DNA of 64,000 bases from Glycine soja (taxonomy: Eukaryota > Streptophyta > Magnoliopsida > Fabales > Fabaceae). This document shows positions 23,096 to 34,569 of this stretch, piece after piece; position 1 is the first letter of the stretch, and each line of letters begins with the position of its first letter. Position numbers and translations under genes: made by a program. The stretch is taken from positions 7,194,501-7,258,500 of the forward strand of contig NC_041005.1 in assembly GCF_004193775.1 (NCBI RefSeq). The letters run 5' to 3'. The notes below the pieces were generated by a model. The model did not search any database and was not told the origin of the DNA. It saw only the letters and a program-made list of their open reading frames with translations.

Positions 23096-23563
23096 TCATC
23101 CCTGTGCCCCAGACTTGCTTGGACTACCCTTAGAATCATCAGGAGTGTTGGACATGGCCTTTTTCTGAGTCTTCTTCAGGATCTCTTTGACATCTTCAGC
23201 TTGGTACAGAGCAGGATATGACCTACCAAGCCTATTGAACCTCACACAATCGCTCATGTGCTCTTTGAGAGCTTTCTCTCGCTTTCCACCATTCTTCTCC
23301 ATCTCCACATTCACAGCTTCACCACACAACCCGCATATTAACCTCCCCAAGAACATTTCACGCACGCGCCTTATGTACTCGCGGGTGCACTCCTCGAACA
23401 TTCCACAACACTCGCATTTCGCATTCTCTACCTCGGACACGGTTGGTAATATGTACTCATCATGTGTTTCTTCTATGGCCACTTCTTTGTTGCGTTCAAT
23501 TAAGGTTATATCAGATACCGTAGTGCTTTGAAAACCATTAGTAAAGTGCTGGTTTGGGGCCAT
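23096..23563 (-). CDS. DUF1677 cysteine-motif protein (single exon)
   Basis: A 155-residue intact frame from ATG 23563-23561 to TGA at 23096. The conserved core (residues about 46-85) has CECCG (C50, C52, C53), C59, Y63, and CGLCGEAV (C77, C80), followed by a Cys at 106 in a helical tail. This is the DUF1677 signature. The N-terminal 40 residues differ from the first copy, and the C-terminus is a Lys/Ser/Gly-rich low-complexity tail. Unlike its paralogue at 15.5-16.1 kb it needs no intron. The TATATAG-rich sequence at 23585-23605 may serve as its TATA region. Same-strand tandem arrangement suggests an old local duplication. Function unknown; the Cys spacing suggests a metal-binding fold. Confidence 0.88.
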   Translation of the reverse strand: MAPNQHFTNGFQSTTVSDITLIERNKEVAIEETHDEYILPTVSEVENAKCECCGMFEECTREYIRRVREMFLGRLICGLCGEAVNVEMEKNGGKREKALKEHMSDCVRFNRLGRSYPALYQAEDVKEILKKTQKKAMSNTPDDSKGSPSKSGAQG

Positions 23564-24468
23564 ATATCTCTATGAAGATGAGAATTAATATATATATCTA
23601 TATATCAAAGCTAGAGAACAATAATGTTTTGAATTTTGTTCCAGTAGTTTGTATGTATGTATATGTATTTATAAGAGTAATTAAAGAGATTGGAGTAGCT
23701 ACTAATACTATTACCCATAGTATAGGATATGGGGGTTTGTGGTAAATAACATATTTAGAAACTTAGCTAAGAGCAGATGTATGTGGACTCCAATTGTTTT
23801 TTCCTAATTAATTAACAATGAAAGGGACAAGAAGAGAAGGCCTGAACTTAAACCAGATATTTGACTAACAGGTTGGCATATGCATAGATGATGACTTCAA
23901 TTTTGTTCAGCATGCCTAATATTCTGAGACGTCACCTTTCTGTTAACTTAATTTGAAACCCAAAAGGACACTTAAAATTTCAACACGCTTTACTGGATCA
24001 CGTATCCAAGTAAACTATACACTACACAGCATGCATTAATTCCATATAAAGCACCAGGCAATCAACTTGAATAAATATAAGAAATAAGTAACTTTTATTT
24101 ATTTATTTATACACAAAGATTAATTATTATATTTGTGTACCCAATTTTTTTTTATCTCACTTCAGTCCTTTTTCTGTTAGCTATCATTTATTTCTCATCA
24201 TATTGTCATCTGTTATATTTATCAATTTTTTTCTCTCTTTTTTATTTATTTTTGTTATAGTTGTCTCTTCCTTTCATGGTTCATATATATACTCCAGATT
24301 TAATTAATTAGAAGATATAAAATTGGTTTGATCGGTGATTGAGAAAGAAAGAAAAAATCTATGGGTTTCATTTTTTCTGTTAAAAAAATTAATAATTAAT
24401 AATTAATATTTGTTAATAAGAAAAACTCCAAATTTAATTAGAATGTGTGTTGAAAGTTTAACTTTTTC

Positions 24469-24470
<2 letters not shown>
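23564..24470. other. Upstream region of the second DUF1677 gene
   Basis: The first few hundred bases are presumably its promoter (TA-rich tracts near 23590-23605 and a run of TGTATGTA near 23650). Further right no gene is visible. Confidence 0.4.

Positions 24471-24523
<53 letters not shown>
24471..24523. repeat. (AT)n microsatellite
   Basis: About 26 uninterrupted AT units. Confidence 0.97.
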
Positions 24524-24526
<3 letters not shown>

Positions 24527-24611
24527 GCAAAAGAAATGTCATACAACACACACTGGATTAGTATTAATTTGATAGTATTGTATGTGATTTGTCTAATAAA
24601 AATAAATTGAT

Positions 24612-24696
24612 AGTATTAATTCACCTTATTATATGTTTGCATAGCGAAAAGCCGGCAATGGATACGAAAAAAAAAAAGTATTAATTCACCTTATTA
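24612..24696 (+). mobile_element. Tiny poly(A)-tailed insertion with 20-bp target duplications
   Basis: The same 20 bases (AGTATTAATTCACCTTATTA) occur at 24612-24631 and 24677-24696. They enclose 45 bases made of a 35-base unique segment (24632-24666) and a run of A's (24667-24676). This is the structure left by LINE-type target-primed reverse transcription of a severely 5'-truncated transcript. The source of the 35-base segment is not recognised. Confidence 0.7.
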
Positions 24697-26559
24697 GGCT
24701 TTTCTTCGATACGTTGTCTTTCTTTAATTTCTCTCTTGTGTTGTGGATAGGCTGAGAGCGAGTGAGAGTAGTAAACAACTAAGACCCGGAAGGGAAACCA
24801 AACCAAACCTCTGTACTGGACACTCTGGGTACTCAATGCTCCACAACAACACCAATACCTCAAAAGTGATAAAAAAATATATATAAAAAATAAATAAATA
24901 AATAGTACAATTGTAGAAAATGACTTATTGCAGAACAAACAGAAAATATTATATCATGTCGCCGGAAAGATATAACTAACGAAATCCGAAATCATGTGAT
25001 GAGAGAGGGAGTTAAATTTATGGAAGGGAAGAAAAGAAAAGGTAGTAATTAACGTTCACGAGTTTCTTGAAGGTTTGAATAAAGAAACCATTTAAAACGT
25101 TTTCAGTTTTGATATCTATAACTTTGTCTTTAGGATGAAAAATACAATACCTTCTCTTTTTCTTAAAATAAAAATGATCACGAGGTGTTCTTATAATGAT
25201 AAAATTCTCAACCCTATAATAATAATTAACATGCTTCCATAAATTTTAAGCATCTGCATATATATTGCTGGTAAATCGATCAAACAGAAAGGCTCTAATA
25301 ATTGAGTGCATCGATCAAGTTGAACATTGGAGATAATATTCGATCATATTTTTTGTAGAATTGGCTGCTAGATGACGTTCATTAGAGAAGAAGCTAAACT
25401 AATCCTAATGTATGGCATTAAGTTGAAAAATGTAGAATTAATGGGTAATTTGATCGTATTTGGTTTTTTAGGCATATGATCACAATGAGTGTTTTGATTG
25501 TTCACCGAGACTAATCTTTTTTTATCTCTAGGCATTTATTGGTGGATTGTCCACTTTCAACCAAATTTCCTTACTACACAAGAGTTAAAATATATCGAAT
25601 AACCTTTTTTTTTTTTCAAATCTTTTTCTCCCTCCCTCGGATATTCCTTCTTTTCCAAGATTCTGTGGAAATTAATATATTATAAAGTGTGATATATAAA
25701 ATCTTTCAAAAAATTATAATGAGGGCGTTAATGTAGATACTTTATTTCCTTTTCTGAAGATAGGAGAAAAAACAAAGCTTAAAAAAAGATAAAATTCTTT
25801 ATTAGTCAAAATTAAGTTTGAAACTTATGTAAGTAACTTCTTTGCAACAACACATCCTTCCTCTCTTTTATCACACTTTTTCCTCTCTTTCACTTCTTTC
25901 ATCTCCATTTGATCTCTTACCCTATTCTTCCTTTATTCCTCTCTTGCTTGGTCTCTTGTTCTAGTGTTAGGATTTTTTCATCCTCTAAACTCTAATGTAG
26001 TATGTTTATGCTCACAATCACTTTTCTTATTTTATTTTTGTCCACTCACACAAGATTATTAATGTGTCTCATTTTATATATGAAGCAATGTATGGCTAGA
26101 TCTTAAATTTGTTCAAGTTGTTGCAATGGAGTGCCTCTTAGAGTCATCTAGATTAAACAATGTATGTTTTTTCCCCTTCAATTGCTTCACTATTGTAAAT
26201 TTTTTCCTTTCCGTAAGGATTTAAATGGTTCTAGTGTTCTGCTTGAATTTTTTAAATTTTTTTAACATTCTGAAAAGTATTTTCTAAAACACAAAATAGT
26301 ATTTCAAAAAGTACTTTCTAGAATACTAAAAACAAAATATTTTTCTGAAAAGTATATTCTAAAATAATGATCATATATCAAGGTTGTGGGTATAAAAGGT
26401 ATATATGATAAAACAAAATAGAAAGAACAAAAAAAAAACAAATGAGTGCACTTAGCAAGAAAGCTAATTGTTGTTCTTTCATTCAATAAACTAGCCCATA
26501 AAAATTTGGATCACAAAATATTTTAATGACAAAAAAGAAATTGGACAACTTTTCTTATT
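24697..26559. other. Intergenic DNA
   Basis: No gene recognised. The segment 26280-26360 holds short local repeats of GAAAAGTATTTTCTAxAA with near-palindromic structure. A pyrimidine-rich block lies at 25855-25975. Confidence 0.4.
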
Positions 26560-26564
26560 TAGAT

Positions 26565-27345
26565 GACAATTGCTATTCTCAACCTACAATTGCTATTCTC
26601 ACTCTCATATTTAAAAATCTTTTTTCTTTTTGAAATATCCTTTTGATAGAAATATGATTCTATTGTATAAATATGCAATGGAATCAATTTTTTGTTGTAA
26701 TATAAGGGGGTGAAAAAAATATATGAAAATATGATTTTTTTTGTATTACAGAATTATATTTGTGTTATATTTCTTTTACCATCTTGTATTACAATGAAAA
26801 TATGATTCCATTTTATAATAGACAAGGAAATCATATTTATGTTGTATATTATAAAATAAGATCATAGTTTCGTTGTATTGTTTTAATAATATAAAATTTT
26901 GAAAATTTTCTAATAGATTAATTTATTTATTTTGGTTTTGAAAGTTATTTTTATTAAATATGAATATTAAAAGTTATTAAATCTTAAATAGTGATATTTA
27001 TATATATATATATATAACTTGAAAATTTAAATTTAAAAAATAAATTATTTTTTTGTAAACATTAACTAAAGATTTTATATTAATAAAAAATCAGCAAATA
27101 TAAAAAAAATGAATTAACAAGAGAAAACATTATTAGCAATTAAGGGGAGGAAAATGAAGTAGGAGGTGGGGGTGTGAAGAAATAACAGTGAAGGAGAGAG
27201 AGAAGGCAGCGGAGGTGGTTGGAAAGAGAAGGAGGAGGGGAAGTGGCTGTGTGGGGGAAATGATGCCAAGGGTACATAGGGTTTTTCAGAAGTTTTTGAA
27301 AAAGTGGGAATGAGAATAACAATTAAGGGGGTGAGAATAGAAATT
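26565..27345. mobile_element. Inverted-repeat (TIR) element, non-coding
   Basis: The left end (26565-26625) has two copies of AATTGCTATTCTCA. The right end (27297-27345), read in reverse complement, has TTTCTATTCTCACCCCC and AATTGTTATTCTCATTCCC. The ends are therefore inverted relative to each other around about 700 bases of AT-rich DNA with repeated AATATGATTCxATT motifs. No transposase and no clear target duplication were seen. The superfamily is undecided. Confidence 0.5.
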
Positions 27346-28383
27346 TCCAAATTTGATGATCTTTAATCATACTCTAATTAATGGAGAGTTAAGCCCTTGC
27401 AAATGTGTTGAACAAGAATTATTGACTCACTGTATCTAAGTCAATGACGTAAAATGTTTAATTCACTAATATTCTTTTATCAGTTAATAATAAAAAATCA
27501 TTAAAATATGATTCACTAAAAAAAATAGCACATTAGGAAGGGAATAATTCCTCACGCAAACATATGTTTGTGAGAGATTGTTCTCTCACTAAAATCAAGT
27601 TGCTAATTTGCGACAAAAGAATTCTTGGTTATTCCACTACTTTGTAGTCATTTCTCACGAATCTCTTGCTAATCGTATGGTTCAATTTAGACAATTTCCT
27701 CGCTAATCAACAACCAGCTTTACTAATTCCTCGTAAATTATATTTCGCTAATCTATCACAAAATGTCCTTCGCTAATCCCTTGCAAGTCCCATACTAAAT
27801 CATTAATTTGGAATTAGTATGGTAAATCAATTAGAATGGAGGAAAAAAAAACATTCGAATGATTTACATATTGCATAACATTGGTGTGCCGTCGAGAGAA
27901 CAAACAAAAATTACCAAACTACCAATTAACATTGGAAAATAATGTTGATGTGAGTTAAAGGTGTTGCATCTCTATCAAACATCGTTTCTTTACTTGAATA
28001 ATATGGGATGTGGCTGCTTTGTTCTGTAACTGTGACTCTGTGAGCAACACTTAGACCTCTAAAGTACTATGTCCATGACATGATGACTTGCAGAAAAGGT
28101 GACTTTGAGAAAATATTAATTCAAGTTTAGTAGATAAAACAGATTAACTTATTACTTATATTAAATTGGATTCTTCACTATCCTTCCAAATCATCAAGAA
28201 TCATTTAGCCTTCACGAAAACTTTAATTTCTCTCTTTCATCCTATCACGCAAAGAAACATGTTCACCGTTATAAAAATGCCACGGAAAAAAGAATTAAAA
28301 AAATAGCATTTCAAGCAAAATTCGTTACAAATTAAATATAAAATGACAAATAAATAAAAAGGATAACATATAGGATCCGTGAA
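27346..28383. other. Intergenic DNA with possible DNA-transposon terminal remnant
   Basis: 27530-27800 contains many spaced repeats of the CGCTAATC / TTTGCGAC / TCGTAAAT kind, typical of sub-terminal repeats in some CACTA-like elements, but no terminus or coding part is visible. The rest is AT-rich. Confidence 0.3.
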
Positions 28384-30009
28384 TGATAGGAAAAAAGGTG
28401 TTCAAAAACATACATTGCGAAATAAAAAGATATATTTTGCATCTAAATTATATTATAAACAAATGACATAAAAAGTGTATCTATTGATGAGTTCTTGAAA
28501 CAAAAAAAAATTCTTCAATAGTGTGAAGAGATTCTACGCGCATATCCACATTTGAGACTCACCTCTATTGGTCAACAACTTTGACAAGTGGAAAAACAAG
28601 AATAGAGAAGTGATATTAGGAGGATTTTAACGTGCAGCCCAAGACTCTATTTATAGCACGCTAAGGATATCTTATTGATAATATCTTTTTTAAGTTATAT
28701 TATTTCTTGTTACCTTTTATTGCTAATCATTTAACAATTAAAATTGAAATAATAATTGACCAAGTCAAACTTGTATCTAGTCGTCTTTTCAACCCAAATT
28801 CCAAATACAAAATCATACGTGTTTGTTTCTCTTTTTTCACCAAATTTTTCATAATAATAATTGACCAAGTCAAACTTGTATCTAGTCGTCTTTTCAACCC
28901 AAATTCCAAATACAAAATCATACATGTTTGTTTATCTTTTTTCACCAAATTTTTCATATTATTTATACTTTCAGTCCTAGCAAAAATATAATAATATTCC
29001 ACCTTTTTGAAATCAATTAATCATTTAATCATATTAAATTCTCTAATTTAATTAATCATTAAATATTAAAATAATTTTCTTAACAAAGATTAAAACACTC
29101 GTTTGTGTGTGATCCCGTAGGTTCGATATTAAGCCGGTAATATATTAATCAATTTAATATACTAATCAAGGTATGCGTCTAGCAACACTCCTTAACGTCC
29201 ATATAGCATGAAGTAACATTTTACTTTCAAGAACCATTAGAAGAGTAGTGAAATAATTTCTTCCATCTTTATAGTTCTGGGTTAACTCTAGAGTATTGTA
29301 TTACTGTCAAACCCTTTTGAGTTAACTCATAATGACTTAAGAAACTCATTTCTTCTTTCATTTAATTTTCCTGATCAGGATATAATTTTATTCATAGAGC
29401 TCAAACTCATTATCAAAAGTTGATGGATTTCTTATTAATTAATCATTAATTCTAAAGGTATTTAATCATATTCAATATTCATTCAACAAGTGCTCTAAAG
29501 CATTAGGTGTCTGAAATCAAAATACAATAAATAACATGTTAATTACTATGACAATCTTAGGCCAAAGAAAGCTATTATACCTCTTCTTGAGAATTTTCTA
29601 TTGACAGTTTATGGTAAATTTTAACCATTAGAAAATTTCAATTGAGTCAGTTCAATTATCACATCAACATGTGACTCATCTATATATGCAAATTAATAAA
29701 TGAAATTTATTAATATTTATCCAATAAATATTATCACATATATATTAATCTATCTGGATTATTGATATCCTATTTACAATAATCCTGTAATCAAGAATGG
29801 CTTAGATTAAAATTCGAACAAACTTGTTTCTCATTATCATAATCTTTGTTATAATAACAAGTCTTTAATTTTAATCAAGGACATTGTTAAATGGACCATT
29901 TAATCAAATAGTGAAATATGACAATGAAAATAAAATAATACTTTATTATTAAAATTAGAATTAATTACATGATGCCTTGGATCGTGGGCATACAAATTTA
30001 TTCCCAACA
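28384..30009 (-). repeat. 3' LTR of the copia element, with internal 105-bp tandem duplication
   Basis: Ends read TGATAGG on the left and CCCAACA on the right. A 105-base segment is duplicated in tandem (TTGACCAAG at 28756 and again at 28861). The other LTR has a single copy, which accounts for most of the length difference (1,626 versus 1,528 bases). Confidence 0.9.
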
Positions 30010-30020
30010 ACCTCCCACTC
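30010..30020 (-). other. Polypurine tract of the copia element
   Basis: The minus strand reads GTGGGAGGT immediately before the TGTTGGGAA start of the 3' LTR. Confidence 0.75.
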
Positions 30021-30028
30021 GCCTAGAG

Positions 30029-33000
30029 TCAATCATTCATGAACTTCATTCCTAATTCCCATTTGTGTTTGTGAAATTCTTTTATGCCAAGTGCCTTGGT
30101 GAATGAATCTGTTGCATTCTCCTTTCCATCTACCTTTTCAATCTTAATGTCACCACGTTCTATTATCTCTCTAATCAAGTGATACCTTCGCAAAATATGT
30201 TTGAACTTCTGGTGTGATCTTGGTTCCTTTGCTTGAGCAATAACCCCATTATTGTCGCACAATAATGGGACCGACTCTTCTATTGAAGGAACCACACCAA
30301 GTTTAAATATGAACTTTTTCATCCAAATAGCTTCTTTAGCGGTTTCACTTGCCACTATATATTCTGCTTCAGTAGTTGAATCTGCTACCGTAGCTTGTTT
30401 GGAACTTTTCCAACTTACTGCACCACCATTTAAAGTGAAAACATATCCTTTAATGGATTTGCTATCATTTTTGTCTGATGCAAAGCTTGCATCAGTATAA
30501 CCCTTCAGTTTCAATTCAGAGTCTCCATAAATGAGGAATTGGTCTTTAGTTCTTCTTAAGTACTTAAGTATGGTCTTAACCATTTTCCAATGTTCTTCAC
30601 CAGGGTTTGCTTGATATTGACTAGTTACACCTAATGCATAAGCGACATCAAGATGTGTACAAGTCCTGGTGTACATGATAGCTCCCACTACACTAGCATA
30701 TGGTACTCTACTTATGCGTTCTCTTTCTTCAGGAGTTGTTGGACAATTCTCCCTACTAAGAGTAATTCCAACACCTACAAGCAAATAGCCTCGTTTGGAA
30801 TTATCCATGTTATATCTCTTTAAGATAGTATCAATGTACATAGATTGGAAGAGTCCAAGCAACCTTTTAGATCTATCTCTATAAATCTTTATACCTAGAA
30901 TATAAATTGTTTCTCCCAAATCCTTCATGGAGAATTGTTCTGATAGCCAAATCTTTGTGCCTTGCAATGTTGGTATGTCATTTCCAATTAGTAATATGTC
31001 ATCTACATATAACACTAAGAAAATAATTGCACTCCCACTGACCTTTTTGTAAACACATGGTTCTTCCTCACATTTAACAAACTCAAACTTTTTTATTGTC
31101 TTATTAAAATGAATGTTCCAACTTCTAGAAGTTTGTTTCAATCCATATATAGATCATTGCAACTTGCAAACTTCATTACAACCAGCCAATGATGTGAATC
31201 TTTCAGGTTGTGTCATGTACACTTCCTCTTTCAACTCACCATTAAGGAAAGATGTTTTCATATCCATTTTCCATATCTCATAATCATAGTATGCTGCTAT
31301 GGCAAGTAGAATCCGAATTGATTTGAGCATTGCCATAGGAGAAAATGTTTCGTCATAATCTATTCTTTCATGTTGACGATATCCTTTAGCAACAAGGCGA
31401 GCTTTATAGGTTTCGACCTTTCCATCTGCTCCAATCTTTTTCTTGTAAACCCATTTACAACCAATTGGTTTTATATCCTTTGAAGCATCAACTAAAGTCC
31501 ATACTTTGTTGATCTTCATTGATTCTATTTCAGATTTCATGGCTTTTTGCCATTTGTTGCAATCTGAGCTTCTCATGGCCTCTTCATAGCTTTTAGGGTC
31601 ATCATCATTATGATAAACCTCATTTGACATGTCATCTTGCACCATTAAGTTTAATTTATCAGGTGCACGATGCATTTGAGTAGATCTTCTAAGAAGTTCT
31701 TGTGTTGGGTTCAAAGGTTGCTGCAATTGTTCTAAGATTGGTTCATTAACTTTTTCTTGAACAACGACTTGTTCTTGAACAATAGCTGGTTCTTGAGCCA
31801 TAATCGTTTGAGTTGAAGAGCTTTGTCCTAATTTCAAAACATCAAAGAAAGACCTCTCAGTTTCCATCTCATGTTCTTGAGTTATGTTATCATTGGTGAC
31901 TTGAGTCTCATCAAGTTCAATTTCTTTACCATAGTTTCCTTCTACAAGAAACTCTCTTTCCAAAAAGGTTGCTCCTCTTGCCACAAACACTTTATGGTTA
32001 GAAGGTTAGTAGAAATAATATCCCATTATTTCTTTAGGATAACCAATGAATCTACACTTATCATACCTTGTCTCAAGTTTATCTGTTTGCAATCTTTTAA
32101 CACAAGCAGGGCAACCCCAGACCTTGATGTGTTTAAGACTTGGTTTCTTTCCTTTCCATATCTCATATGGAGTTGTAGAGACTACTTTTGTAGAAACTTT
32201 ATTTAGCAAGTAGGCTGCTGCTTTTAAAGCATATCCCCATAAGTTTAATGGAAGATCGGTGAACCCCATCATGGATCTAACCATATCTAGTAAGGTTCGA
32301 TCTCTTCTTTCAGATACACCATTGTGTTGTAGTGTTCCCGAAGGTGTCCACTGAGAGAGAATCCCATTCTCCTTTAGATAGTCAATAAAGTTATCACTAA
32401 GATATTCTCCTCCTTTATTAGATCTAAGCATTTTGATATTCTTACCAGTTTGCTTTTCAATTTCACTACGAAATCTTTTAAACATTTCAAATGATTCAGA
32501 TTTATGTTTCATAAGATACAAAAATCCATGTCTAGACATATCATCAGTGAAGGTGATAAAATAAGAATATCCTCCTTTGGCTTGAATCTTCATGGGCCCA
32601 CAAACATCTATATGAATTAGTCCCAATAACTCAGAAGCTCTTTCTCCACTTCCAATAAATGGAGATTTAGTCATTTTTCCTTTGAGACAAGATTCACAAG
32701 TTTCATATGATTCGTAATCATAATTATCAAGGTAACCTTCCTTGTGCAACTTGTTAATTCTTTTCTCGCCAATGTGACCTAGCCTACAATGCCAAAGATA
32801 TGTTTTATTTACTTGATTATCTCTTTTTCTTTTGAAACTAGAAGAAACATGCATAATCGAGTTATGATTCACATCAAGTAAGACATAAATGCCACGTTGG
32901 AGATAATCATTCACGTATAAATCATCATCATGATAAATTGAGCAAATGTTATTATTAAAGATAATGCGAAAACCTCGCTTGTCCAACATGGAAATTGAAA

Positions 33001-33152
33001 TAATGATTGAAACAAATTTCGGAACATAATAACAATCTTCCAATATTAGTATTTCGCCAGTAGGCATTATTAAATAAATTGATCCTAAAGGTAAGGCGGC
33101 AACATTTGCTTCATTCCCTACTTGTAGATTTATTTCTTCTTTCTTCAACCAT
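30029..33152 (-). pseudogene. Copia pol: integrase, reverse transcriptase and RNase H, broken
   Basis: One frame runs from 33148 to 30029 with two nonsense codons: TAA at 32008-32006 (after GYYFY) and TGA at 31156-31154 (after CKLQ). The domains are in order: GAG-pre-integrase zinc region (WHCRLGHIGEKRI...CESCLKGKM), integrase core (IHIDVCGP, SNKGGEY, QHNGVSERR), reverse transcriptase (WVYKKK, MDMKTSFLNGEL, YVDDILLIGN) and RNase H (GYTDASFASD, STTEAEYI, DNNGVIA). YVDD is intact. In the integrase the usual DNGGEY is SNKGGEY, so a catalytic Asp is lost. The protease active-site region (DSGA in the family) is missing between gag and this frame. Confidence 0.92.
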
Positions 33153-33760
33153 CTAGTTATTTGTAGTCCCTTGTTTTTTGTTTTTCAAAGAATCAAGATA
33201 CTTCTTGCAATTTCTCGTCCAGTGACCTTTCTCCTTACAAAAGAAACATTTAGCATCAGTTTGGTCAATCTTGTTCCTTTTGTTCTTGGGTTTGGTCATA
33301 CCACCCTTAGGTCCAAGATGCTTCCTTTTTGGTACTTTTCCTTTCTTCTTGGAGTTCTTGCCAACTACCTTGACAGTTCCTTTCTTCTTCTCAGAAGCAA
33401 TTTGATTCTCATAATCAATTAGCAGATTAAGCATCTCATGCAAGTCACAACTCATCTTATGTTGAAATTCACAATAAATTGTGAAAATGAATCAAAAAGT
33501 GATTGCATAATCAAATCTTGAGAAAGCTCTTTCCCAAGAGTGCACCCGAACTTCTTAAGTTGTTCTATGAGATCAATCATCTTAAGAACATGGGGTCCAA
33601 CCTTTTCATTTGCAGCAAGTGAGGATCTAAACAGGGCCTTAGATAACTGAAATCTAGTCGTTCTGCTTTGACCACCGTACATCTTCGTAAGATGTTCGAC
33701 AATCTCATAAAGCCTCTTAAAAAATTGTGAGCGAGTCACTTGGTTATCAAGTCATTTCTC
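33153..33760 (-). pseudogene. Copia gag remnant with zinc knuckle
   Basis: Two overlapping frames (33739-33452 and 33455-33153) are joined by a frameshift. The first resembles the gag capsid-like domain (IVEHLTKMYGG...ALFRSSLAANEKVGPHVLKM). The second carries basic residues and a CCHC zinc knuckle, CFFCKEKGHWTRNC. The gag N-terminus is not recognisable upstream of 33760. The zinc knuckle frame ends in TAA just before the pol frame, where the protease N-terminal half has been deleted. Confidence 0.85.
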
Positions 33761-34550
33761 ATAGACATTCTAAGATAGTGTATCATATACATTTTCAAAT
33801 CAAAATAAGAAATATCATATCACATAAGTTTCTGGTTCTTAGGCCAATTATATTGATATCAATAAATTAATTTTAATACTTCCCTAGGTTGTCTAGGCAC
33901 TTAGTATATAATTAATTTTAAAAACATGCATCTTATGTGAGAAAAAAAATTGCACAAAAAAATAATTATTAATTATAAGTCTCCTATTCATCAGGTTGTT
34001 CCTTATGATTAAACAATTTAATATGTAAGATATATCAAATGACAAACATATTTATCATTTATATATATAACAATTATATAATTACGCACATAGCATAAAA
34101 AAAATTTCTCTCAAATAATTGAACGAGATACAGTGCTTGAAACACATACCTCTTTGATATCACATATCCTAATGCAACGTCTTTCCATTAAATTAATATC
34201 CAGCCATTTGAAAATAAAAGAATTAATAACAAATTGCTCAAAATTGAAGGAAAGGTATAATCTTTTAAAAGGAATCCAAATAAAAAAAAATTGTATTCTC
34301 CTTTATATAAAAATACCAACGTATATGATATGGAACACCTCCAGCAAATCAAGCATTGTATTAACAACCAATTGCAAACATTCCACTAATTCAAAACAAA
34401 ATCCAAGTAACAAGATTACAAATTGCACAAAAAAATAATAATTTGATTTGACAATATAATCATGCAATCATAACAGGCAACATTACATGTAAGTAAATAA
34501 AAATTGAAACTTTTTCAAATTTTTGTTAAATATAATTTAAATACAAAAGA

Positions 34551-34569
34551 ATCTGGCTCTCCTACCAAT
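34551..34569 (-). other. Primer-binding site of the copia element
   Basis: The minus strand directly after the 5' LTR reads ATTGGTAGGAGAGCCAGAT, close to TGGTATCAGAGC, the initiator Met-tRNA complement used by plant copia elements, with three changed bases. Confidence 0.75.

Noticed and set aside
28707..28991. Frames with an internally repeated protein
   Set aside because: The repetition is the 105-bp tandem duplication in the copia LTR, not a coding repeat.
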